Assembly: GCA_027065935.1 (NCBI GenBank)
Contig: JAMONI010000330.1
Location: forward strand, 1-6,117
Direction: 5' to 3'
DNA: 6,117 bases
Source of the DNA: Flavobacteriales bacterium
Lineage (GTDB): Bacteria > Bacteroidota > Bacteroidia > Flavobacteriales > Flavobacteriaceae
The notes under the pieces are model-generated. The model made no database searches and had not been told where the DNA came from. It was given only the letters and a program-made list of their open reading frames with translations. The position numbers and the translations under genes are program-made. Shown piece by piece: positions 1-5,395 of this stretch; position 1 is the stretch's first letter; the number at the start of each line of letters is the position of its first letter.

Positions 1-1
1 C

Positions 2-613
2 ATCAACTGCAGTTTCGGCAAATATTACTCACCCCACAAAGAATGGGTTTGGGACGCCATCAAATACGCCGCCGAACACGATGTGCTGATTGTTAATGCC
101 GCCGGCAATGATGCCAAAGATATGGACCAATTCGGCGCATTTATCTCCTACCCCAACGACGGCGAAAAACCCGGCGAAGAAATAGCCGATAACTTTATTA
201 CCATCGGTGCCCATAGTGCACACTTCTCCGCCGACTTGCCCGCTCCTTTTAGCAATTACGGAAAAACCACCGTGGACGTCTTTGCCCCCGGCGTAAGTAT
301 TTATTCCACAGTTCCCTTCAGCAAATACGACTCCTTTAACGGAACATCCATGGCCGCACCCAATGCCGCCGGTGTAGCCGCATTGATACGCTCTCGATTT
401 CCCGAACTAACCGCCGCCGAAGTCAAACAAATATTGATGGAATCGGGAGTGGCACCGAGCATTCTCGTCTTTGTCCCCAATGAAAATAACGGCGATGACG
501 ATAAAATGCCCGAAGTAAAACCCTTCAAGGATTTATCAAAAAGCGGCAAAATCATAAACGCTTACAACGCACTGTTGATGGCCAAAAAAATGGCCGAAGA
601 AAAGAAAAATTAA
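2..613 (+). CDS. Subtilisin-like S8 family serine peptidase, C-terminal part (5' end outside window)
   Basis: The frame is open from base 2 and gives 203 residues of a subtilase catalytic domain; the N-terminus with the catalytic Asp and His lies off the left edge. Seen directly: the oxyanion-hole motif NAAGND (Asn codon 107-109), the late-domain segment FSNYGKTTVDVFAPGVSIYS, and the catalytic serine motif NGTSMAAPN (Ser codon 347-349). The serine is followed by AAGVAALIRSRFPELTAAEV, the helix usual after the active-site serine. Asn after SMAAP, and an ending resembling KSGKIINAYNALLMAKKM, match flavobacterial S8 peptidases as I know them. The chain stops 87 residues after the catalytic Ser, so there is no type IX secretion sorting domain or PKD/fibronectin module. 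A polar, Asp-rich loop (about 476-515) precedes the last helix. Such enzymes are normally exported; the signal peptide cannot be seen here. The substrate is unknown. The family call is secure. Confidence 0.93.
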   Translation: MNCSFGKYYSPHKEWVWDAIKYAAEHDVLIVNAAGNDAKDMDQFGAFISYPNDGEKPGEEIADNFITIGAHSAHFSADLPAPFSNYGKTTVDVFAPGVSIYSTVPFSKYDSFNGTSMAAPNAAGVAALIRSRFPELTAAEVKQILMESGVAPSILVFVPNENNGDDDKMPEVKPFKDLSKSGKIINAYNALLMAKKMAEEKKN

Positions 614-639
614 GCCGGCCGCATTTCATAACCACACCG

Positions 640-671
640 AAACCGCCTTTCAATCCCAAGGCGGTTTTTTT
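640..671 (+). terminator. Rho-independent terminator after the S8 peptidase gene
   Basis: A perfect 10-bp stem pairs AAACCGCCTT (640-649) with AAGGCGGTTT (658-667) around an 8-base loop, and a run of seven T (665-671) follows directly. It lies 26 bases after the peptidase stop codon. The reverse strand has only a short T run after the stem, so it should work mainly on + strand transcripts. It separates the peptidase transcript from the downstream GH3 gene. Confidence 0.9.
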
Positions 672-787
672 ATTTCTCTACCGGTGACAAGACGATAAGT
701 TATCAAACCTCGTTCAACGGGCAAGCTTTTGCCGAAACGGAAACTGTCGCCCGGCGGTCGAATTGGGCTTTTTTCCCTATTTTCGCA

Positions 788-2314
788 ATGAAATGCAAAA
801 ATTTTATGTGGAAAAAAATCCTGGCCAAGCTTTGGGCGAAAAAAACGGCCGAAGAATATAAGCGTCTTCGACGAAATGCCATAAAGGATCAACAAAAATG
901 GTTGCACCGGCTTATACGCGAAGGCAGAAAAACCCATTTCGGACAAGATTACCGTTTTGATGAAATTCATACGTACCGGCAATTTAAAGAGCGCGTCCCC
1001 CTTTTGCAATACGAAGATATCAAACATTACATCGAACGAATCATTGAAGGGGAACGTAATGTACTATGGCCGGAGCGACCGCTTTATTTGGCCAAAACAT
1101 CGGGCACAACCTCGGGCACCAAATACATACCCGTTTCCAAACAATCCATGCCCTATCACGTCAAAGCCGCACGCGACATGTTGTTGCTCTACATCCACCG
1201 GTCGGGGAATGCGGATTTTTTGGACGGAAAAATGATTTTTTTGCAAGGAAGCCCCAAATTGGACAATACCGGCGGTATCCCTACGGGACGACTGTCGGGC
1301 ATATCGGCTCATTATGTACCCGGATATTTGCAACGCAACCGGCTTCCTTCATGGGAAACCAACACCATCGACGATTGGGAAACCAAACTGAGCCGTATCG
1401 TGGATGAAACCGTCAACGAAAATATGACCCTCATCAGCGGTATCCCTTCATGGGTGCAAACTTATTTTGAAAAGCTTATCGAACGAAGCGGAAAATCCGT
1501 CGGTGAACTGTTTCCGGGCTTTTCTTTATTCGTACACGGCGGCGTGAATTACGAGCCTTATCGCGCCAAGTTCAACCGTTTGATCGGCCGCCCGGTGGAT
1601 ACGTTGGAAACCTATCCCGCATCGGAAGGATTTATCGCTTTTCAAGACGATTACCGGTCGGACGATTTGTTACTGCTGACCGATCACGGTATTTTTTACG
1701 AATTTGTCCCGCTTGAAAGCATTCGTAACGACCGGCCGGAGCGTCTTTCCTTGACCGAAGTGGAAACCGGAAAAGATTATGCCGTCGTTTTAAACACCAA
1801 CGCCGGATTGTGGGGATACATGATAGGAGATATAGTGCGCTTTACTTCCGTTAACCCTTACAAAATCAAAGTAAGCGGACGTGTTAAGCACTTTATTTCG
1901 GCTTTCGGCGAACACGTAATCGGAAAGGAAGTGGAACAAGCAGTTAAGGCGGCGAGCGAGAAATTCCGGATAAGGGTCAATGAGTTCAGCGTAGCCCCTC
2001 AAGTAAACCCCGAAGAAGGACTGCCTTATCATGAATGGCTGGTGGAATTTGACGAAGAACCCGAAAACGCCCTTGCTTATGCCCGCCATTTGGACGAAGA
2101 AGTACAACGGCAAAATATCTATTACAAAGACTTGATTGAAGGAAAAATTCTACGCCCGGCCGTATTGTCAGTGGTCAGAAAAGGCGGATTTCATCGCTAC
2201 ATGGCGGCGATAGGAAAACTGGGCGGACAAAATAAAATTCCCGCCCTGAAAAACGACCGGAGCATAGCGGATTGGTTACACGCCAACGGTGAAATCCTAA
2301 AACAAGTGCGATGA
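788..2314 (+). CDS. GH3-superfamily acyl-adenylating / acid-amido synthetase-like protein
   Basis: This 508-residue protein belongs to the GH3 ('GH3 auxin-responsive promoter') family, a branch of the ANL adenylate-forming enzymes. Plant members activate a carboxylic acid with ATP and join it to an amino acid; the substrate of bacterial members is generally unknown. Visible motifs are the phosphate-binding loop KTSGTTSGTK (residues 103-112), the nucleotide motif TYPASEG (275-281), YMIGDIVRF (344-352) with the Asp expected to hold the ribose, the hinge-like KVSGRVKHF (361-369), and a conserved C-terminal segment GKLGGQNKIPAL (476-487). Length is normal for the family, and there is no signal peptide or membrane helix, so it is probably cytoplasmic. 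The start is uncertain: ATG 788 or in-frame ATG 806 (Met7, giving MWKKILAKLW), and neither has a clear ribosome binding site. Its stop overlaps the next start codon (ATGA). The family is secure; the reaction is inferred. Confidence 0.9.
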   Translation: MKCKNFMWKKILAKLWAKKTAEEYKRLRRNAIKDQQKWLHRLIREGRKTHFGQDYRFDEIHTYRQFKERVPLLQYEDIKHYIERIIEGERNVLWPERPLYLAKTSGTTSGTKYIPVSKQSMPYHVKAARDMLLLYIHRSGNADFLDGKMIFLQGSPKLDNTGGIPTGRLSGISAHYVPGYLQRNRLPSWETNTIDDWETKLSRIVDETVNENMTLISGIPSWVQTYFEKLIERSGKSVGELFPGFSLFVHGGVNYEPYRAKFNRLIGRPVDTLETYPASEGFIAFQDDYRSDDLLLLTDHGIFYEFVPLESIRNDRPERLSLTEVETGKDYAVVLNTNAGLWGYMIGDIVRFTSVNPYKIKVSGRVKHFISAFGEHVIGKEVEQAVKAASEKFRIRVNEFSVAPQVNPEEGLPYHEWLVEFDEEPENALAYARHLDEEVQRQNIYYKDLIEGKILRPAVLSVVRKGGFHRYMAAIGKLGGQNKIPALKNDRSIADWLHANGEILKQVR

Positions 2315-2628
2315 TTATTTTCAATATCACCTTCAACGTGGAAGATGACATAAGCCGGGAATGGTTGGACTATATGCAAAATGAACTTATCCCCGAAATG
2401 TTAAAAACCAAACGCGTCCATTCGGCCGTTTTAAGCGAACTCCTGTTGGACGAACCGCAAGGCACCTCATACGCTTTACAATTCAAAAGTGACAATGCGG
2501 AAAATCTAAAAAAATTCAAAGAAGAAGAATTGCCCCGTATTTTTACCGGAATAAGCACGAAGTACGGCGATAAAGTGGTTTTTTTCCCGACGGAAATGAA
2601 AATTATTAAACATTTCGATTGCCATTAA
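2311..2628 (+). CDS. DUF4286 family small protein
   Basis: This 105-residue acidic protein has no signal peptide or membrane segment. I recognise it as DUF4286, a Bacteroidota-typical family of about this length with no firm function. Supporting features are the N-terminal strand MIIFNITFNV (1-10), the helix REWLDYMQNELIPEML (16-31), the strand GTSYALQF (51-58), a charged helix (about 61-77), and the end KYGDKVVFFPTEMKII (84-99). The alternation beta-alpha-beta-alpha-beta suggests a ferredoxin-like or dimeric alpha/beta-barrel fold, which is an inference from pattern. Its ATG (2311-2313) overlaps the TGA of the GH3 gene (2312-2314) by the ATGA arrangement, so its translation is probably coupled to that of GH3. 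No conserved catalytic residue set is obvious. Confidence 0.85.
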   Translation: MIIFNITFNVEDDISREWLDYMQNELIPEMLKTKRVHSAVLSELLLDEPQGTSYALQFKSDNAENLKKFKEEELPRIFTGISTKYGDKVVFFPTEMKIIKHFDCH

Positions 2629-2641
2629 TTTTATATCTTTA
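2613..2641 (+). promoter_or_regulatory. Putative Bacteroidota-type promoter before the DUF2905/PASTA/rluD group
   Basis: TATCTTTA (2634-2641) matches the Bacteroidota -7 consensus TAnnTTTG at 5 of 6 fixed positions, the exception being the last base. TTTC (2613-2616) is one base off the -33 consensus TTTG, with a 17-base spacer. Transcription would start near 2647, about ten bases before ATG 2657. The -33 half lies within the last codons of the DUF4286 gene. The surroundings are AT-rich, so chance matching is possible. Confidence 0.45.
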
Positions 2642-2656
2642 CCCAAAAGAATTTAC

Positions 2657-2884
2657 ATGACCTCCTTCGCTAAGATATTAATCTTCATCGGTTTGATTTT
2701 TATCTTGGCCGGCACATTTGCCTGGTTGTTCGGTCATTGGTTCGCTTGGTTCGGAAAACTACCCGGTGATATCAGAATTCAACGGGAAAATTTTGTTTTT
2801 TACGCTCCCGTCACCAGCATGATTTTAATTAGCATTATTTTGAACATTTTGATTTATCTCATTTCAAAATTTTGGATGCGTTAA
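2657..2884 (+). CDS. DUF2905 family two-helix membrane protein
   Basis: This 75-residue protein has two predicted membrane helices, about residues 5-27 and 51-71, joined by a short polar loop. The loop and start of helix two carry the DUF2905 signature: WFGKLPGDIRIQREN (31-45), then FYAPVTSMIL (48-57). The length fits the family, which is widespread in bacteria and has no established role. With both ends on the same side it would form a hairpin in the inner membrane. The start ATG at 2657 is the only reasonable one, and it follows the promoter-like element by 15 bases. The stop is 9 bases before the PASTA gene, which suggests one transcript. Location near an envelope protein is suggestive but not evidence of function. 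Confidence 0.9.
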   Translation: MTSFAKILIFIGLIFILAGTFAWLFGHWFAWFGKLPGDIRIQRENFVFYAPVTSMILISIILNILIYLISKFWMR

Positions 2885-2893
2885 TAAAGGACT

Positions 2894-3529
2894 ATGAAGT
2901 TGTTCAAATTTATTTTTTCGAAAACGTTTTGGAAAAACATTGTATTGATGTTGGTGCTGGCCGTACTGATAGTGATCGGTGTATATTTTTATTTGAATGC
3001 CTATACCCGGCACGGCAAAAAGATCTCCGTCCCCGATTTATACGGATTAAAAGTCGATAAAGCCAAAGCATTGCTCGAACAAAACCGGATGGAACTGGTT
3101 ATTGTTGACACGCTGAACTACGACCCCGATTTACCCAAATTCGCCGTGCGCGAACAAAATCCCAAAGCCGGTTCCGGAGTAAAAACAGGACGTAAAATTT
3201 ACGTAAAACTCAATTCCGGCCGATACCGTTCCGTAAGCTTGCCCCGGCTCAGAGGCCTGACCTTACGGCAAGCCAAATCCACCTTGATGGCGATGGATAT
3301 CAAAGTGGGCAAAGTAACCGAAAGACCCTATTTCGCCGAAGTGGTATTGGAAGTGATAAAAGGCAAAGATACCTTACATTCCGGCGATAAAATTCCCGTC
3401 AAATCGGTAGTAAACCTTATCGTGGGAAGCGGTGAGCAGGATTTTGAAGCCGATACCTTAAAGCATCCGGGCGAAGATAACGAAAAAGCCCCCGTGAAAG
3501 TATCGCCCGAAGACTTCTTACCTTTTTAA
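2894..3529 (+). CDS. Single-pass membrane protein with two PASTA domains
   Basis: This 211-residue protein has a short basic cytoplasmic N-terminus, one membrane helix (about residues 15-35), then two PASTA repeats (about 44-110 and 112-180). Each repeat starts with the usual pattern: SVPDLYGLKVDKAKALLEQ (45-63) and SLPRLRGLTLRQAKSTLMAM (115-134). The first also contains VREQNPKAGSGVKTG (85-99), a typical PASTA loop. A charged, proline-containing tail (181-211) follows. PASTA domains in other proteins bind muropeptides or beta-lactams, so a periplasmic cell-wall sensing or scaffolding role is inferred. No kinase or transpeptidase domain is attached, which fits the standalone PASTA proteins known in Bacteroidota. 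AAAGGA (2886-2891) precedes the ATG by only 2 bases, too close for a classical Shine-Dalgarno. It lies 9 bases after DUF2905 and 13 bases before rluD. Confidence 0.9.
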   Translation: MKLFKFIFSKTFWKNIVLMLVLAVLIVIGVYFYLNAYTRHGKKISVPDLYGLKVDKAKALLEQNRMELVIVDTLNYDPDLPKFAVREQNPKAGSGVKTGRKIYVKLNSGRYRSVSLPRLRGLTLRQAKSTLMAMDIKVGKVTERPYFAEVVLEVIKGKDTLHSGDKIPVKSVVNLIVGSGEQDFEADTLKHPGEDNEKAPVKVSPEDFLPF

Positions 3530-3542
3530 TTTCAAATACCCA

Positions 3543-4586
3543 ATGAGTGAAACGAACAACCGTAACACACCATCAAGCGAAAAAGACGAACTCTACGAAC
3601 ACTTCAAATTCGAAGTATCGCCCGGACAATCCCCCGTCCGAATCGACAAATACGTTACCGACCATATAGAAGGTGTGTCGCGCAACCGGGTGCAAAACGT
3701 CATCAAGGCGGGAAACGTTTTGGTCAACGAAAAGCCCGTCAAAGCCAACTATAAAGTCAAACCCGGCGATGTGATTCGCCTGCTGTTGCCTTATGCACCT
3801 TACAGGGAATTGCTCAAACCCGAACCCATTCCCCTCGATATCGTTTATGAAGACCGGGACGTTATCGTAGTCAACAAACCGCCCGGCATGGTAGTGCATC
3901 CCGCTCCCGGCCATTATTCCGGAACATTGATAAACGGCTTGGTTTATCACGTGGAAAATTTACCCGAAGGCAGCAGGGAAGACCGGCCCGGTTTGGTACA
4001 CCGTATCGACAAAGACACGTCGGGACTCTTGGTAGTGGCCAAAAACGAATTGGCAATGAACAAGTTGGCCAAACAATTTGCCGAACGAAAAATCGAGCGC
4101 AAATACTATGCGTTGGTCTGGGGCGATTTGAAAGACGACCAAGGCACCCTTAGCGGCCATATCGGACGCCATCCCAAACACCGTATCCTCATGCACGTTT
4201 TTCCCGACGGGTCGCAAGGCAAACCCGCCATTACGCATTACAAAGTCTTGGAACGGTTTCATTACGTAACTTTGGTGGAAGTGAAATTGGAAACCGGCCG
4301 TACGCATCAAATCCGGGTACATTTCAAGCATATCGGTCACCCGTTGTTCAACGATGCCTTGTACGGAGGCGATAAAATATGGAAAGGAAGCACGTTTGCC
4401 AAATACAAACAATTCGTGATAAACACGTTCAAAGTATTACCCCGTCAAGCCCTTCACGCCAAAACCCTGGGATTCGAACATCCCGCAACCGGCCGGATGA
4501 TGCGTTTCGATTCCGAACTTCCCGACGACTTCCGGCAAGCGCTCGAACGATGGCGGCGTTATGTGAGTCAGGGAAAAAATTCGTAA
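3543..4586 (+). CDS. rluD: RluA/RluD-family large-subunit rRNA pseudouridine synthase
   Basis: This 347-residue enzyme converts uridine to pseudouridine in RNA; for RluD proper the targets are in helix 69 of 23S rRNA. An N-terminal polar extension (about 1-28) is followed by an S4 RNA-binding domain (about 31-85; VRIDKYV at 32-38 and SRNRVQNVIKAGNVLVNEK at 46-64). The catalytic domain follows, with VVNKPPGMVVHPAPGH (109-124) and the active-site motif HRIDKDTSGLL (153-163), where Asp156 (codon 4008-4010) is the expected nucleophile. RKYYALVWG (186-194) and LETGRTHQIRVHF (249-261) are further family blocks. All key residues are present and the length is slightly above E. coli RluD. RluC-type or other RluA-family specificity cannot be excluded from sequence alone. 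It starts 13 bases after the PASTA gene, so it is probably in the same operon. In many flavobacteria a ddl gene sits nearby (from memory); none is seen here. Confidence 0.92.
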   Translation: MSETNNRNTPSSEKDELYEHFKFEVSPGQSPVRIDKYVTDHIEGVSRNRVQNVIKAGNVLVNEKPVKANYKVKPGDVIRLLLPYAPYRELLKPEPIPLDIVYEDRDVIVVNKPPGMVVHPAPGHYSGTLINGLVYHVENLPEGSREDRPGLVHRIDKDTSGLLVVAKNELAMNKLAKQFAERKIERKYYALVWGDLKDDQGTLSGHIGRHPKHRILMHVFPDGSQGKPAITHYKVLERFHYVTLVEVKLETGRTHQIRVHFKHIGHPLFNDALYGGDKIWKGSTFAKYKQFVINTFKVLPRQALHAKTLGFEHPATGRMMRFDSELPDDFRQALERWRRYVSQGKNS

Positions 4587-4591
4587 ATTTA
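4560..4591 (+). promoter_or_regulatory. Putative promoter for parAB with a 10-bp palindrome over the -7 element
   Basis: TAAATTTA (4584-4591) matches the Bacteroidota -7 consensus TAnnTTTG except at the last base. A -33-like TATG (4560-4563, consensus TTTG) lies 20 bases upstream, inside the end of rluD. A start near 4597 would leave a leader of about 20 bases before ATG 4618. The -7 element sits inside the perfect palindrome GTAAATTTAC (4583-4592), which could be a regulator site or chance in AT-rich sequence. No terminator separates rluD from parA, so read-through is also possible. Confidence 0.4.
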
Positions 4592-4617
4592 CCGACTAAT
4601 CGAGAGATTTGCATTGT

Positions 4618-5391
4618 ATGGGAAAAATTATCGCCATTGCCAATCAAAAAGGCGGGGTGGGTAAAACGACTACCGCAGTAAACTTGTCGGCCTCACTGGG
4701 TGTGTTGGAAAAAAAAGTCCTCTTGGTAGATGCCGACCCCCAAGCAAACGCTTCCTCCGGATTGGGCGTCAACATTGAAGCCCGCCCCGAAGGTACTTAC
4801 GAAATTCTCGAAGGACTGAAAAAAGCTTCGGAAGTCATTATCAAAAACGTATCACCCAACTTGGACATCATTCCTTCCCATATCAACTTAGTGGGCGTGG
4901 AAATCGAAATGGTGGACAATCCCAACCGGGAATACTTATTGAAAAACGCCTTGAGTGAAATCCGCAACCTATATGATTACATCATTATCGACACAGCCCC
5001 ATCCTTGGGATTAATTACGCTCAATGCACTCACCGCCGCCGACTCGGTGATTATTCCGATTCAGTGTGAATACTTCGCCCTCGAAGGTTTGGGCAAATTG
5101 CTCAATACCATCAAAAGCGTACAGGAAATTCACAACCCCGACCTGGATATCGAAGGAATGCTACTCACCATGTACGACTCGCGCCTCAAACTTTCCAATC
5201 AAGTGGTGGAAGAAGTCAAAAAACATTTTGAACACATGGTGTTCGACACCATCATACAACGTAATGTACGCTTGAGCGAAGCACCTAGCTTCGGTGAAAG
5301 CATTTTGGAATACGATGCCGACAGCCGGGGCGCGGTAAATTACTTAAATCTGGCACACGAACTAATCGAAAAAAACCAAACAGAAAACTAA
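4618..5391 (+). CDS. parA: ParA/Soj-type chromosome-partitioning ATPase
   Basis: From ATG 4618 the product is 257 residues, the normal length of chromosomal ParA (Soj). The deviant Walker A motif KGGVGKTT (11-18) carries the signature lysine, the A' motif is VDADPQANAS (37-46), and the Walker B region is IIIDTAPSLG (122-131). Also typical are the block IPIQCEYFALEGLGKLL (147-162) and the C-terminal IIQRNVRLSEAPSFG (212-226). The short N-terminus lacks the DNA-binding extension of plasmid type Ia ParA. The protein binds DNA non-specifically as an ATP dimer and works with ParB to separate replicated origins. A TTG at 4609 would add MHC, but MGKIIAIANQ is the conserved start, so 4618 is preferred. 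parB follows after 4 bases, so the two are surely co-transcribed. Confidence 0.96.
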   Translation: MGKIIAIANQKGGVGKTTTAVNLSASLGVLEKKVLLVDADPQANASSGLGVNIEARPEGTYEILEGLKKASEVIIKNVSPNLDIIPSHINLVGVEIEMVDNPNREYLLKNALSEIRNLYDYIIIDTAPSLGLITLNALTAADSVIIPIQCEYFALEGLGKLLNTIKSVQEIHNPDLDIEGMLLTMYDSRLKLSNQVVEEVKKHFEHMVFDTIIQRNVRLSEAPSFGESILEYDADSRGAVNYLNLAHELIEKNQTEN

Positions 5392-5395
5392 GGTC

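Noticed and set aside
749..774. Possible second terminator before GH3 (GCCC 749-752 with GGGC 765-768, then six T)
   Set aside because: The stem is only 4 bp with a 12-base loop, too weak compared with the 10-bp hairpin at 640-667.
650..1027. A 125-codon - strand open frame covering the terminator and the start of the GH3 gene
   Set aside because: It overlaps a perfect + strand terminator hairpin and conserved GH3 coding sequence, and it shows no family resemblance.
1096..1119. Short direct repeat TCGGGCAC twice in tandem arrangement
   Set aside because: It encodes the conserved SGTTSGT phosphate-binding loop of GH3, so protein constraint explains it.
1066..1407. A + strand open frame in another phase inside GH3 (113 codons)
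   Set aside because: The GH3 frame has the conserved motifs; the alternative translation is low-complexity-like without a domain.
3573..4412. Long open frames on the - strand (3573-3950 and 3960-4412) opposite rluD
   Set aside because: They lie entirely opposite a gene with intact catalytic motifs and their translations show no recognisable domain. They follow from the codon bias of the + strand gene.
4604..4611. GAGATTTG as an alternative -7 element directly before parA
   Set aside because: It would start transcription at or after the preferred ATG 4618, so the upstream TAAATTTA is the better candidate.
4609..4617. TTG at 4609 as an upstream parA start
   Set aside because: It would add only MHC before the conserved MGKIIAIANQKGG start of ParA; ATG 4618 matches the family.
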